Assembly (NCBI RefSeq): GCF_025200925.1
Contig: NZ_CP104174.1
Location: forward strand, 3,782,001-3,846,000
Reading direction: 5' to 3'
Length of the DNA: 64,000 nucleotides
Source of the DNA: Bradyrhizobium sp. CB1015
GTDB lineage: Bacteria; Pseudomonadota; Alphaproteobacteria; Rhizobiales; Xanthobacteraceae
Position numbers and translations under genes: made by a program. The first letter of the stretch is position 1. Every line of letters starts with the position of its first letter. Below the pieces are notes generated by a model. That model was not told the DNA's origin, made no database searches, and worked only from the letters and a program-made list of their open reading frames with translations. Shown in pieces: positions 16,889 through 27,788 of this stretch.

Positions 16889-18202
16889 ATGAAGGGTGAC
16901 CTCGATCTCGCCGGCTTCGAATTGCATCCGCAGCGCGGTGCGGTGCTGGCCGAGGTGCATGCCCGGCCGTTCACCCGGCTCATCGCGCCGCTCACGGTGC
17001 TGCGTTTTGCCTTTCTGAGCCAGGGCGAGGTTGCGGCGGCCGACCGCGAGAGGTTCGTGGCGTTCTGCACGTCGCACGGGCAGGCGCCGCCGGATGCCGC
17101 GACGAAGCATCATCAGGTCACGATCGGGACGACCCAGCTGCGCTGGGAGCAGCATTCGGAATTCGCTACCTTCACCTGGATTCTGGACGGAGTGTCCGCG
17201 CGGCAGTTCGGCGAGATCGGCGACGAGGCTGCGGCGCTGATCCGGTCTCTGCACCAGGCCGGCCAGTTGCTGGTCGCGGTCAAGCTCGAGGCCGAGCAGA
17301 CCTCGGCCGCGCTTGAGCGTGCCCAGCAGATTTTCGAGCGAGCCAGCCTCGCGATGGCCGCAGTTCGCAGCGGACCTGCGGTCGTTGCATCGGACTTTCG
17401 CACCGACGAGCAGGGCTTCGTCCGTATTCTCGTGTGCAATGACGGCCTGTCGCCGGGCCGTCTCGGCGCGCTGGTGCAGCGCGTGCTGGAGATCGAGACC
17501 TACCGCACGCTGGCGCTGCTCGGCCTGCCCGCCGCGCTCGAGCTTGCGCCCTCCGTCGATCATATCGGTCGCCGGCTGGTCGAGGTGCTCGAGGAGATGC
17601 AGCGCGCCGAGGATCTCAAGCTGAACAACCATCTCTTGAGCGAACTGACCGCACTGGCGGCCACGCTCGAAAGAGGCGCTGCCGGCAGCCTGTTTCGTTT
17701 CGGTGCCAGCCGCGCCTATTACGAGATCGTGCAGGCGCGTCTGGCCGTGATCGAAGGCGGCGAGATCGCGGGCTATCCGACCTGGTCCTCATTCCTTGCC
17801 CGCCGCATGGCGCCGGCCATGCGCACCTGCGCCACGACGGAGGACCGACAGGCCAATCTGTCGATCAAGCTCGCGCGCGCGGCCGATCTGTTGCGCACGC
17901 GCGTCGACGTCGAGCTCGAGGAGCAGAATCGCGACCTGCTGCGCTCGATGAACGAGCGCACAAGGCTGCAATTGCGGCTGCAGAGCACGGTCGAAGGCTT
18001 GTCGGTGGCGGCGATCGGCTACTACGTCGTCAGCCTGTTCGGCTATCTCGCCAAGGGGGCCCATGACAGCGGCCTGCATGTCGAGCCTTCGCTGGCGACC
18101 GCAATCTTCGTGCCGGTGGCCGTAGCCGTGATCTGGCTCGTCACCCGCAATATCCGCAGGCGGCACCTGAAACACGACGAAATGCCGGGCGCTCACGATT
18201 GA
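16889..18202 (+). CDS. DUF3422 family membrane-anchored protein
   Basis: About 437 residues from ATG 16889, with AAGGGA upstream; an in-frame GTG at 16826 is less likely. The N-terminus has HPQRGAVLAEVHARPFTRL, a hallmark of DUF3422. A long helical middle follows, and two C-terminal membrane helices are readable (LSVAAIGYYVVSLFGYLA and AIFVPVAVAVIWLV). The family resembles CorA-like or coiled-coil membrane proteins, but its function is not established. It lies between the chemoreceptor and hupU with no obvious link to hydrogen metabolism. Confidence 0.8.
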   Translation: MKGDLDLAGFELHPQRGAVLAEVHARPFTRLIAPLTVLRFAFLSQGEVAAADRERFVAFCTSHGQAPPDAATKHHQVTIGTTQLRWEQHSEFATFTWILDGVSARQFGEIGDEAAALIRSLHQAGQLLVAVKLEAEQTSAALERAQQIFERASLAMAAVRSGPAVVASDFRTDEQGFVRILVCNDGLSPGRLGALVQRVLEIETYRTLALLGLPAALELAPSVDHIGRRLVEVLEEMQRAEDLKLNNHLLSELTALAATLERGAAGSLFRFGASRAYYEIVQARLAVIEGGEIAGYPTWSSFLARRMAPAMRTCATTEDRQANLSIKLARAADLLRTRVDVELEEQNRDLLRSMNERTRLQLRLQSTVEGLSVAAIGYYVVSLFGYLAKGAHDSGLHVEPSLATAIFVPVAVAVIWLVTRNIRRRHLKHDEMPGAHD

Positions 18203-18269
18203 GGACGCCAACGAGCCCCTTGCGCTTCGCAAGCGAGCGGTTGAAGCTGGGGCGACCGGGAGACATGAG

Positions 18270-19286
18270 ATGGACCGATCCGACGGAATGACCAACGTGC
18301 TCTGGCTGCAGGGCGCCAGTTGCGGCGGATGCACCATGTCGATCCTCGAGAGCGGCGCCTCGGGCTGGTTCGACGAGCTCCGGCAATTCGGCGTCAACCT
18401 GCTGTGGCATCCGTCCGTCAGCGAGGAGACCGGCGAGGAGGCGGTCGAAGTCCTGCAATCCGTGCTCGACGGCGAGGTGCGGCTCGACCTGCTTCTGCTG
18501 GAAGGTTCGGTCGCCCGCGGACCGAACGACACCGGCCGCTTCAACATGCTCGCGGGCACCAATCGTTCCGTCTACAGCTGGATGCTCGATCTGGCACCGC
18601 GCGCCGATTACGTGATCGCGGTCGGAAGCTGCGCGGCCTATGGCGGCGTTCCGGCCGCCGGTGCGAACCCGACCGATGCGGTCGGCCTGCAGTTCGAGGG
18701 TTCCGATAGTGGTGGCGCGTTGGGCGCGGCGTTCCGCTCGCGGCTCGGTCTGCCCGTCATCAACGTCGCAGGTTGCGCACCGCATCCCGGCTGGATGATG
18801 GAAACGATTTTGGCACTGACCACCAAGGATCTTGCGGCAACCGATCTCGACGGATATGGGCGGCCGAAGTTCATCGCCAACCATCTGGCCCACCACGGCT
18901 GCTCGCGCAACGAGTTCTACGAGTTCAAGGCGAGCGCCGAGACCATGTCGGAGCGCGGCTGCCTGATGGAGCATCTCGGCTGCAAGGCAACGCAGGCGGT
19001 GGGCGACTGCAACCAGCGCTCATGGAACGGCGGCGGCTCCTGCACCAAGGGTGGCTATGCCTGCATCGCCTGCACGTCGCCCGGTTTCGAAGGCGCGCAG
19101 AACTATCTGGAGACCGCCAAGCTCGCGGGCATTCCGGTCGGCCTGCCCACCGACATGCCGAAAGCCTGGTTCGTCGCGCTCGCGGCGTTGTCGAAGTCCG
19201 CGACGCCGCGGCGCGTGCGCTTGAACGCGACCGCCGACCACGTCGTGGTGCCGCCCGGCGGCGCTGGGGCCAAGCGAACGCCATGA
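18270..19286 (+). CDS. hupU: Hydrogen-sensing (regulatory) hydrogenase small subunit HupU
   Basis: A 338-residue [NiFe] hydrogenase small subunit with GGGAGA 6 bases before its ATG. It has no Tat signal and begins almost directly with the cluster motif LWLQGASCGGCTMS, which marks the cytoplasmic regulatory type. Other cluster ligands are in GSCAAYGG, GCAPHPGW, HHGCSRN and CTKGGYACIACTSPGF. HupUV binds H2 and signals to the kinase HupT, so that hupSL is expressed only when hydrogen is present. It overlaps hupV by 4 bases. Both HupT and its target HoxA are encoded at the far end of the island (36.5-39.3 kb). Confidence 0.93.
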   Translation: MDRSDGMTNVLWLQGASCGGCTMSILESGASGWFDELRQFGVNLLWHPSVSEETGEEAVEVLQSVLDGEVRLDLLLLEGSVARGPNDTGRFNMLAGTNRSVYSWMLDLAPRADYVIAVGSCAAYGGVPAAGANPTDAVGLQFEGSDSGGALGAAFRSRLGLPVINVAGCAPHPGWMMETILALTTKDLAATDLDGYGRPKFIANHLAHHGCSRNEFYEFKASAETMSERGCLMEHLGCKATQAVGDCNQRSWNGGGSCTKGGYACIACTSPGFEGAQNYLETAKLAGIPVGLPTDMPKAWFVALAALSKSATPRRVRLNATADHVVVPPGGAGAKRTP

Positions 19287-20722
19287 CACGGATCACGATA
19301 GGTCCGTTCAATCGCGTCGAGGGCGATCTCGAAGTCCGTCTCGACGTCGAGAGCGGGCGCGTGGTGCGCGCCGAGGTGACGGCACCGCTCTACCGTGGCT
19401 TCGAGCAAATTCTGGAAGGGCGGCCGCCGCTCGATGCGCTGGCGCTGGCGCCGCGGATCTGCGGCATCTGCTCGGTCTCGCAATCGGTTGCCGCGGCCGC
19501 CGCGCTGCGCGAGGCGATGGGCATCGAGGCTGCGCCCAACGGGCTGCTTGCGACCAACATCGCGCACGCTGCGGAGAATGCGGCCGACCATCTGACCCAT
19601 TTCTATATCTTCTTCATGCCGGACTTTGCCCGCGAGGCCTATGCTGCGCATGACTGGCACGCGGCGACGCGCGAGCGCTTTGCCGCGACGCGTGGCAGCG
19701 CGGCGCGGGACGCCCTGCCGGCGCGGGCGCGGCTGCTCGAGACCATGGGCATCATCGCCGGGAAATGGCCGCACAGCCTCGCGTTCCAGCCCGGCGGCAC
19801 CACGCGCGCCATCGATCTCGGCGAGCGCGTCCGGCTGCTCTCCATCGCGACGGCGTTCCGAAGCTTTCTCGAGCGGATCGTCTTCGCCGATACGCTGGAA
19901 AATGTGCTGGCGATCGCGACCGAAGACGAGCTCGATCGCTGGCGCGACGGCCGTGGCGGCGACTTTGCCCATTTCCTGCGGCTTGCCGATAGCCTTGCGC
20001 TGAGCGGGCTCGGCATGGGTACGGGCTTGATAATGAGCTACGGCGCCTATCATGGTCCTGACGGCGAGCTGTTTCCGCGCGGCCTGTTCGGCCCGCGCGC
20101 TGTGATCGAGCCACTGCCGTTGGCCCAGATCACCGAGGACGTCTCCCACGCCTGGATGCGGGAGTCATCCGCCGACCCCGCCCACAGCAGCACGGTCCCG
20201 GACCCCGACAAGCAGGCCGCCTACAGCTGGTGCAAGGCGCCGCGGCTCTCGGGCCAGCCGATCGAGGTCGGCGCCATCGCGCGCCAGACCGTGGCGGGGC
20301 AGCCGCTGATTGCCGATCTGGTCTCGGTCAGCGGCACCAATGTGCGGAACCGCGTGATCGCGCGGCTGATCGAGACCGCGCGCATCGCGCTCGCGATGGA
20401 GCAATGGACGCGCGCGCTGCGGCTGTCGGAGCCGTTCTGCGACCATTCGCGCGAGATCCCGAACGGCAGCTATGTCGGGCTGGTCGAGGCCGCGCGCGGC
20501 AGTCTCGGGCACTGGATGGCGGTGCGGAACGGCAAGATCGAGCGCTACCAGATCATCGCACCGACCACCTGGAATTTCTCGCCGCGCGATTCCTTCGACA
20601 TCGGCGGCCCCCTGGAGCAGGCGCTGGTCGGCACCAATGTCGGGGATGCCGGCGCGCGCGCGGTCGCGATCCAGCACATCGTGCGTTCGTTCGATCCCTG
20701 CATGGTGTGCACCGCGCACTAG
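19283..20722 (+). CDS. hupV: Hydrogen-sensing (regulatory) hydrogenase large subunit HupV
   Basis: A 479-residue [NiFe] hydrogenase large subunit starting at ATG 19283 inside the end of hupU. The N-terminal nickel ligands are in RICGICSVSQ and the C-terminal ligands in DPCMVCTAH. The protein stops exactly at that histidine, so it lacks the C-terminal peptide that maturation proteases remove. This is the mark of the sensor type, which matures without HupD. Together with HupU it forms the H2 receptor upstream of HupT. A 196-base spacer then holds the hupS promoter. Confidence 0.93.
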   Translation: MTRITIGPFNRVEGDLEVRLDVESGRVVRAEVTAPLYRGFEQILEGRPPLDALALAPRICGICSVSQSVAAAAALREAMGIEAAPNGLLATNIAHAAENAADHLTHFYIFFMPDFAREAYAAHDWHAATRERFAATRGSAARDALPARARLLETMGIIAGKWPHSLAFQPGGTTRAIDLGERVRLLSIATAFRSFLERIVFADTLENVLAIATEDELDRWRDGRGGDFAHFLRLADSLALSGLGMGTGLIMSYGAYHGPDGELFPRGLFGPRAVIEPLPLAQITEDVSHAWMRESSADPAHSSTVPDPDKQAAYSWCKAPRLSGQPIEVGAIARQTVAGQPLIADLVSVSGTNVRNRVIARLIETARIALAMEQWTRALRLSEPFCDHSREIPNGSYVGLVEAARGSLGHWMAVRNGKIERYQIIAPTTWNFSPRDSFDIGGPLEQALVGTNVGDAGARAVAIQHIVRSFDPCMVCTAH

Positions 20723-20857
20723 GCGGAAACTTCGTTGCCGAGTGCAAATCGAATTGTTTCCGCTTCTCGTGCTTTCAGCGCCGTTGCGTCCCACTCCGTT
20801 GCGCAATTCAACACGCAAGGTTTTGGAATCTCTCTACTTTTGAATCGCTCCAGGTCG

Positions 20858-20874
20858 TTGGCCTGCTTCTTGCT
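20858..20874 (+). promoter_or_regulatory. Sigma-54 (-24/-12) promoter of hupSLCDF
   Basis: The sequence TTGGCCTGCTTCTTGCT has GG at 20860-20861 and GC at 20872-20873, exactly 10 bases between them, followed by T. Transcription should begin near 20885, about 34 bases before hupS. The hupSL promoter of Bradyrhizobium japonicum is known to be sigma-54 dependent and activated by HoxA, which this island encodes. The 130 bases upstream are AT-richer than the neighbourhood and would hold activator and IHF sites, but I could not pin these down. Confidence 0.75.
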
Positions 20875-20918
20875 GTCTTTGGCGTCATCGAAAAGTCAAA
20901 GCCGAGGCGGGAGGAAAT

Positions 20919-22010
20919 ATGGGCGCGGCGACGGAGACGTTTTACAGCGTGATCAGGCGGCAGGGCATCACGCGTCGAAGCTTTCACAAATTCTGTAGCC
21001 TGACGGCGACCAGCCTCGGGCTCGGTCCGCTGGCGGCGAGCCGCATTGCGAACGCGCTCGAGACCAAGCCGCGCGTGCCCGTCATCTGGATGCACGGGCT
21101 CGAATGCACCTGCTGCTCGGAGAGCTTCATCCGGTCCGCCCATCCGCTGGTGAAGGATGCGGTGCTGTCGATGATCTCGCTCGACTACGACGATACCATC
21201 ATGGCGGCCGCGGGCCACCAGGCAGAGGCCATTCTCGAGGAGACCCGCGTCAAGCACAAGGGACAGTACATCCTCGCGGTGGAGGGCAATCCGCCGCTGA
21301 ACGAAGGCGGAATGTTCTGCATCGACGGCGGCAAGCCGTTCGTCGAGAAGCTGAAGATGATGGCCGAGGATGCCATGGCGATCATCGCCTGGGGTGCCTG
21401 CGCGTCCTGGGGCTGCGTCCAGGCCGCCAAGCCCAACCCGACCCAGGCGACGCCGATCGACAAGGTCATCACCAACAAGCCGATCATCAAGGTGCCGGGA
21501 TGCCCCCCGATTGCCGAGGTGATGACCGGCGTCGTCACCTTCATCACCACCTTCGGCAAATTGCCCGAGCTCGACCGCCAGGGCCGGCCGAAGATGTTCT
21601 ACTCGCAGCGCATCCACGACAAGTGCTACCGGCGCCCGCATTTCGACGCCGGCCAGTTCGTCGAGGAGTGGGACGACGAAGCCGCGCGCAAGGGCTATTG
21701 TCTCTACAAGATGGGCTGCAAGGGCCCGACCACCTACAACGCCTGCTCGACCGTGCGCTGGAACGGCGGCGTGTCCTTCCCGATCCAGTCCGGCCATGGC
21801 TGCATCGGCTGCTCTGAGGACGGCTTCTGGGACAAGGGCTCGTTCTACGACCGTCTCACCAACATCAAGCAGTTCGGCATCGAGAAGAACGCCGATCAGA
21901 TCGGCATGGTGGCGGCCGGCGCCGTCGGCGCCGCGGTGGCTGCGCATGCGGCCGTGACCGCGGTGAAACGGCTCGCGTCAAAGCGCGAAGACGCCAAGCA
22001 AGATCATTAA
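20919..22010 (+). CDS. hupS: Uptake [NiFe] hydrogenase small subunit
   Basis: A 363-residue precursor with a GGGAGGAAAT site and a Tat signal ([11 protein letters not shown], about residues 17-27). The proximal cluster ligands are in [12 protein letters not shown], with more in WGACASWGC and GCPPIAE. The distal clusters are in [35 protein letters not shown] and [12 protein letters not shown]; this is not a six-Cys proximal cluster in every position I can align by eye. A C-terminal hydrophobic helix ([19 protein letters not shown]) anchors it in the membrane on the periplasmic face. It passes electrons from HupL to HupC. Confidence 0.95.
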   Translation: MGAATETFYSVIRRQGITRRSFHKFCSLTATSLGLGPLAASRIANALETKPRVPVIWMHGLECTCCSESFIRSAHPLVKDAVLSMISLDYDDTIMAAAGHQAEAILEETRVKHKGQYILAVEGNPPLNEGGMFCIDGGKPFVEKLKMMAEDAMAIIAWGACASWGCVQAAKPNPTQATPIDKVITNKPIIKVPGCPPIAEVMTGVVTFITTFGKLPELDRQGRPKMFYSQRIHDKCYRRPHFDAGQFVEEWDDEAARKGYCLYKMGCKGPTTYNACSTVRWNGGVSFPIQSGHGCIGCSEDGFWDKGSFYDRLTNIKQFGIEKNADQIGMVAAGAVGAAVAAHAAVTAVKRLASKREDAKQDH

Positions 22011-22031
22011 TCGATTTCAGGAAGCGAAACG

Positions 22032-23822
<1,791 letters not shown>

Positions 23823-23834
23823 GGAGGCGAAGCC

Positions 23835-24578
23835 ATGATGGATGCAATTGCTCGGTCCTCCGAGGCTAAGCCCGACCTGGCGGCCATCGCAGCCGATGCC
23901 TCCGGAGAACAGGCGGTGGGCAGGCCCACCGTCTACGTCTACGAGGCGCCGGTGCGGATCTGCCACTGGGTGAACGCGTTCTCGATTCTCGTGCTGATGG
24001 TGACCGGTTACCTGATCGGCACGCCGTTGCCGACGGTCGCCGGCGAAGCGTCCGACAACTTCGCGATGGGCTATATCCGCTTCACCCATTTCGCCGCGGG
24101 AGAGGTGCTCGCGGTGTTCTTCCTTGCCCGTATCCTGTGGGCGTTCGTCGGCAATCACCACTCCCGGCAGATCTTCTACATTCCCGTGCATCGCGGCCAG
24201 TTCTGGAAGGAGGTCCTGCACGAGATCCGCTGGTACGCGTTCCTGGAGCGCGAGCCGAAGATGTATGTCGGCCACAATCCGCTGGCGCAGACCGCGATGT
24301 TCACGGGCTTCACCCTGTTCGTGGCCTTCATGATCGTCACCGGCTTTGCGCTCTATTCCGAGGGCACCGGGATCGACAGCTGGCAGCACAAGCTGTTCGG
24401 CTGGGTGTTCGCGATCTGGCCGAACAGCCAGGACGTGCACACCTGGCACCATCTCGGCATGTGGGCGCTGGTGATGTTCGTGCTGGTGCACATCTACGCC
24501 GCGATCCGCGAGGACATCATGTCGCGCCAGAGCATCATCTCCTCGATGGTCTCGGGCGAGCGGCAATTCCGCGATTGA
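23835..24578 (+). CDS. hupC: Hydrogenase b-type cytochrome
   Basis: A 247-residue membrane protein starting at ATG 23835, 12 bases after hupL. Four transmembrane helices are visible. The haem-ligand histidines lie in RICHWVNAF, IRFTHFAAGEV, VHTWHHLGMW and LVHIYAAIRED. It anchors HupSL and transfers electrons from H2 to the quinone. It is closely paralogous to the protein encoded at 13576-14301. Confidence 0.93.
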   Translation: MMDAIARSSEAKPDLAAIAADASGEQAVGRPTVYVYEAPVRICHWVNAFSILVLMVTGYLIGTPLPTVAGEASDNFAMGYIRFTHFAAGEVLAVFFLARILWAFVGNHHSRQIFYIPVHRGQFWKEVLHEIRWYAFLEREPKMYVGHNPLAQTAMFTGFTLFVAFMIVTGFALYSEGTGIDSWQHKLFGWVFAIWPNSQDVHTWHHLGMWALVMFVLVHIYAAIREDIMSRQSIISSMVSGERQFRD

Positions 24579-24594
24579 GACGGGAACGCAACCG

Positions 24595-25173
24595 ATGTCG
24601 ACGTCTCCGCAACACGACCGCATCCTGGTGCTCGGCATCGGCAACATCCTGTGGGCCGACGAAGGCTTCGGCGTGCGCGTGGTGGAAGAGTTCCACCGCC
24701 GCTACGTCGTGCCCGACAACGTCACCATTCTCGACGGCGGCACGCAGGGTCTCTACCTCGTGAACTACCTGGAGGAGGCCGATCGGCTGATCGTGTTCGA
24801 CGCCATCGACTATGGCCTCGAGCCTGGCCAGCTGAAGCTGGTGCGCGACGACGAGGTGCCGCGCTTCACCGGCGCCAAGAAAATGAGCCTGCACCAGACC
24901 GGCTTCCAGGAGGTGATCAGCGCGGCCGACCTGCTCGGACGATGCCCTGAGCACCTCGTGCTGATCGGCTGCCAGCCGCTCGATCTCGAAGACTGGGGCG
25001 GGCCGCTGACGCAGCCGGTGCGCGACCAGATCGCGCCCGCGATCGAGCTCGCCTGTCAGATCCTGGCCGATTGGGGCATCGAGCTGCGGCAGCGCAGCGA
25101 GCCCCTGGTGGCGTCCGAGCGGTTGCTCGCCAACGACATCGATCATCTCAATTACGAGATGCGGCCGGCCTGA
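24595..25173 (+). CDS. hupD: Hydrogenase maturation endopeptidase
   Basis: A 192-residue protease of the HyaD/HybD type. It starts with RILVLGIGNILWADEGFGVRVVEEF, where the first Glu is a nickel ligand in the family. The further ligands are D in FDAIDYG and H in MSLHQTGFQEV. It clips the C-terminal peptide of HupL after nickel is in place. It follows hupC by 16 bases. HupV, which ends at its own C-terminal His, should not be a substrate. Confidence 0.93.
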   Translation: MSTSPQHDRILVLGIGNILWADEGFGVRVVEEFHRRYVVPDNVTILDGGTQGLYLVNYLEEADRLIVFDAIDYGLEPGQLKLVRDDEVPRFTGAKKMSLHQTGFQEVISAADLLGRCPEHLVLIGCQPLDLEDWGGPLTQPVRDQIAPAIELACQILADWGIELRQRSEPLVASERLLANDIDHLNYEMRPA

Positions 25174-25201
25174 CCGGCGCCGGCCTTCTGGAGAACGCGC
25201 G

Positions 25202-25498
25202 ATGTGCCTCGGCCTGCCGATGACGATTGTCGAGACCGATGGGATGTCGGCGTTGTGCGAATTTCGCGGCGAGCAGCGCCGCGTCTCGGTGCTGCTGCTG
25301 TCCAATCCGCCGGTCGGCGCTCACGTGCTGGTCTACATCGACAGCGCCATCCGGCTTCTGGATGAGGAAGAGGCCCGCCTGATCGGCGCGGCCATCGACG
25401 GTCTCGGTGCTGCGCTCGATGGCGAGGATTGCGACCGCTTCTTTGCGGACCTGATCGACCGCGAGCCGCAACTGCCCGCACACCTTCGCTCCGAATAA
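25202..25498 (+). CDS. hupF: HypC-like hydrogenase chaperone HupF
   Basis: A 98-residue member of the HypC/HupF family, recognised by MCLGLPMTIVE; the N-terminal Cys is essential in the family. It is longer than the HypC encoded at 32364. HupF is known in Rhizobium to protect HupL during maturation when oxygen is present. It is the last gene before a 268-base spacer with its own promoter. Confidence 0.88.
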   Translation: MCLGLPMTIVETDGMSALCEFRGEQRRVSVLLLSNPPVGAHVLVYIDSAIRLLDEEEARLIGAAIDGLGAALDGEDCDRFFADLIDREPQLPAHLRSE

Positions 25499-25660
25499 GC
25501 GAGCCTCCTGCAGCTGCGATGACCGCGCTCCGCCGCGGGATCGGCTTGCGGGGTGCAGGCTGCCTGCAAGCTATCTTTCTATCTGCGAAGATGAATTCCA
25601 GCCAAAACTGGAAAGCATCTTATCATCGATGTATGCGCCCTTCTGCGCGCTCGAAAATAC

Positions 25661-25674
25661 ATGATGTAGATCAA
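25661..25674. promoter_or_regulatory. FNR/FixK-like box upstream of hupG
   Basis: ATGAT-GTAG-ATCAA matches the TTGAT-N4-ATCAA anaerobox at 9 of 10 conserved positions. Its centre is about 66 bases upstream of the start predicted from the adjacent -24/-12 promoter. FixK2 control of hydrogenase genes in symbiosis is known for Bradyrhizobium japonicum; assignment of this site is inference. Confidence 0.45.
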
Positions 25675-25706
25675 ATGGATAATCCGGGAGGATTGCTAGG
25701 ATATCC

Positions 25707-25722
25707 TGGCATGTGCCTTGCT
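25707..25722 (+). promoter_or_regulatory. Sigma-54 (-24/-12) promoter of hupG
   Basis: TGGCATGTGCCTTGCT differs from the TGGCACG-N4-TTGCT consensus at a single conserved base. GG is at 25708-25709 and GC at 25720-25721, with 10 bases between. The start should be near 25734, 33 bases before hupG. The 268-base hupF-hupG spacer (25499-25766) also contains the palindrome AGGATATCCT at 25698-25707 and the FNR-like box, and no gene. Confidence 0.6.
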
Positions 25723-25766
25723 AACCCCATTCCGAGCGAAAACATAAGCTTGCCAGGGGAGGTCTG

Positions 25767-26213
25767 ATGGAATTCCAGGTGGGGAAGCATGATCTGACGC
25801 GGCACGGCCTGCCTGAGGTCGACACCGCGACGGTCGACGAATTTCTGGGCGGGGCCGACGAGGCCGGTGCGATCGCCGTGCTGCTGTCCGCAGGCGATCC
25901 CAACCGCTTTCCCGAGGCGATCGACGTCGCCGTGGTGCTGCCGGAGCTGATCGCCGCATTCGGCGGCCGGCTGCGTGGCGCGGTCATCGCGCGCGATGCC
26001 GAGCGAGCGCTCGGCGTGCGCTTCGGCGTGCGCGTGCAACCGACGCTGATCTTCGTCGCCAAGGGCGAAACACTGGGGCTGATCGCCAAGATCCAGGACT
26101 GGTCGGTCTATATCGACCGCATCACGAAACTGATCGAAAGGCCGCGCGGGCAGAGCGCCGCCGTCGCCGTCACCATCGTTCCCCAGCATCGCACACAAGG
26201 TCTTGCGCCATGA
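25767..26213 (+). CDS. hupG: Hydrogenase accessory protein HupG (HyaE/thioredoxin-like)
   Basis: A 148-residue thioredoxin-fold protein without the CxxC active site; the equivalent strand reads [16 protein letters not shown]. It corresponds to HupG/HyaE, a chaperone that binds the Tat signal of the hydrogenase small subunit. The cis-proline-like [12 protein letters not shown] segment is kept. A GGGGAGG site precedes the ATG. It begins a second operon (hupGHIJK-hyp) and overlaps hupH by 4 bases. Confidence 0.88.
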   Translation: MEFQVGKHDLTRHGLPEVDTATVDEFLGGADEAGAIAVLLSAGDPNRFPEAIDVAVVLPELIAAFGGRLRGAVIARDAERALGVRFGVRVQPTLIFVAKGETLGLIAKIQDWSVYIDRITKLIERPRGQSAAVAVTIVPQHRTQGLAP

Positions 26214-27073
26214 AGGTCGGTTTCTGGGATGCGCCCGAAGGCGCCGAGCAACCCGTCAGCGTGTTCCCGATCGGTGAGGAGAGTCTCAATGCGGCGAGCG
26301 GCAGCCTGACGGCAGCCGGCGCGCTCGCGCGGCTTGCAACGCTCGACAGCACCGAGCTTGCGGCGCGCTGCCCGAATGCGGTGGCACTGCTCTCGAAGAT
26401 GGCGGCGGCCATCGCGGAGCAAAAGGCGGACGCGCCGAACCAGTTGTTCCGGCTCGCCAACCTCAACGATCTCGAGAGCAAGCTCGTCGCCGACGTGCTC
26501 GGCGAAGGCGAGGTCGGCGGTGTCGTCGCGCTTCCGGACGGTTCGCTGGCGCAGATCCAGGAATCGGTGCTCGCGGGAATCTGGCGCGTGCGGCTCGAGA
26601 CCGACGCGGCCTCCGAATATGTCGAGATCGGCGCCATCCCGGAGATCGTCAAGCGCGCGGCCGCCGACCTGACGTCGGCCGATTTCGAGATCGGACAGGC
26701 GCCGGAGGGTGCGATGAACGTGCTGCCGGTGCTCGCCGAGATCCGCGAGCGCGCGCTGGCCTGGCAGCCCGGCACTCGCTCGCAGATCATCAATTTCACG
26801 CTGCTGCCGATGAGCCCGGTCGACATGAGCTTCCTGCAGGACACGATCCGGAACGGACCGATCCAGCTCGTGTCGCGCGGCTATGGCACCTGCCGGGTGC
26901 TGTCGACCGGCATACGCAATGTCTGGTCGGTGCAGTTCTTCAACGCCATGGACACCATCATTCTGGACACGCTGGAAGTCGGCGGCGTGCCGACCGTCGC
27001 GCTCGCGGCGGACGAGGATTTCGAGGATTCCGCCGAGCGGCTGCAGGAAATCATCGAGGCCTATTTCAAATGA
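26210..27073 (+). CDS. hupH: Hydrogenase accessory protein HupH (HyaF-like)
   Basis: A 287-residue soluble protein of the HupH/HyaF family. The conserved C-terminal half includes [19 protein letters not shown] and [26 protein letters not shown]. The family is needed for assembly of membrane-bound [NiFe] hydrogenases, probably handling the small subunit before export. It overlaps both hupG and hupI by 4 bases. Confidence 0.9.
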   Translation: MKVGFWDAPEGAEQPVSVFPIGEESLNAASGSLTAAGALARLATLDSTELAARCPNAVALLSKMAAAIAEQKADAPNQLFRLANLNDLESKLVADVLGEGEVGGVVALPDGSLAQIQESVLAGIWRVRLETDAASEYVEIGAIPEIVKRAAADLTSADFEIGQAPEGAMNVLPVLAEIRERALAWQPGTRSQIINFTLLPMSPVDMSFLQDTIRNGPIQLVSRGYGTCRVLSTGIRNVWSVQFFNAMDTIILDTLEVGGVPTVALAADEDFEDSAERLQEIIEAYFK

Positions 27074-27279
27074 GCGCCTTCGAGAATTTTGGCGTGCGTC
27101 AGGACGTGGCCGATGTGACGCGGCTCGAATGCGGCATCTGCTGGACCATCTACGATCCCGCCGATGGCGACGAGGTCACGCAGATCGCGCCCGGCACGCC
27201 GTTCGCGGCGCTGCCGGAGGACTGGCACTGCCCGAACTGCGACGCGCCGAAATCCAAATTCATGGCGATCGAAGCATGA
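27070..27279 (+). CDS. hupI: Rubredoxin HupI
   Basis: A 69-residue rubredoxin with Fe(Cys)4 ligands in [12 protein letters not shown] and [13 protein letters not shown]. The DLPEDW-type loop reads [11 protein letters not shown]. In rhizobial hup clusters this rubredoxin supports HupL/HupS maturation under oxygen, as shown for Rhizobium leguminosarum HupI. It overlaps the neighbouring genes by 4 bases on each side. Confidence 0.93.
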   Translation: MSAFENFGVRQDVADVTRLECGICWTIYDPADGDEVTQIAPGTPFAALPEDWHCPNCDAPKSKFMAIEA

Positions 27280-27788
27280 CGGGGAGCGCGCCCAATCCTG
27301 CTCGCGACCGGGACGCCGCAGCGTGGGGCGAGCTGCTGGCCGCAAGCTATCGCGAGATCGGCGATCGCGCGATGCGCGATCTGCCGATCTACAACGGGGC
27401 GCTCGGCGTCGAGGCGGTTGGTTTCCGCCCCTTCAATGGCACGATGGTCGGCATCATGGTCACGCCGTGGTTCATGAACGTGGTGATGCCGGCGAGCGCG
27501 ATGCGGGAGACGTCCGGGGCAACGGTGCGAATCCGCTTTCCCGCAGGCGACATCGAATTCACCCTCGGCGAGGTCGGACAGATGGGCCGGGTCGCAAGCT
27601 GCTCGCTGTTCTCGCCGATGTTCGAGTTCGCCGATATGGCGGCCGCGCGGGCAACGGCCGAAGCTGCGCTTGCAGAGCTGATGCTGCCTGATGACAGCGA
27701 GGAGGCGGTCCGTCGCCGCGCGCCCGCGACGAGTCAGATCGACCGGCGTAACTTCCTGCGCGGGTCCTTGACGGAGCGGCGCGGATGA
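27276..27788 (+). CDS. hupJ: Hydrogenase accessory protein HupJ
   Basis: A 170-residue protein starting at ATG 27276, overlapping the hupI stop. It matches the HupJ ([NiFe] hydrogenase assembly chaperone, HybE-like) family. The core contains LPIYNGALGVEAVGFRPFNG and GIMVTPWFMNVVMPA. The C-terminus ends in an RRNFLRG-like string that resembles a Tat motif but is at the wrong end, so it is not a signal. Members bind the Tat precursor of the hydrogenase small subunit. It overlaps hupK by 4 bases. Confidence 0.9.
   Translation: MTGSAPNPARDRDAAAWGELLAASYREIGDRAMRDLPIYNGALGVEAVGFRPFNGTMVGIMVTPWFMNVVMPASAMRETSGATVRIRFPAGDIEFTLGEVGQMGRVASCSLFSPMFEFADMAAARATAEAALAELMLPDDSEEAVRRRAPATSQIDRRNFLRGSLTERRG

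Noticed and set aside
27740..27765. RRNFLRG string at the HupJ C-terminus resembling a Tat signal
   Set aside because: It lies at the C-terminus with no hydrophobic segment behind it, so it cannot act as a signal peptide.
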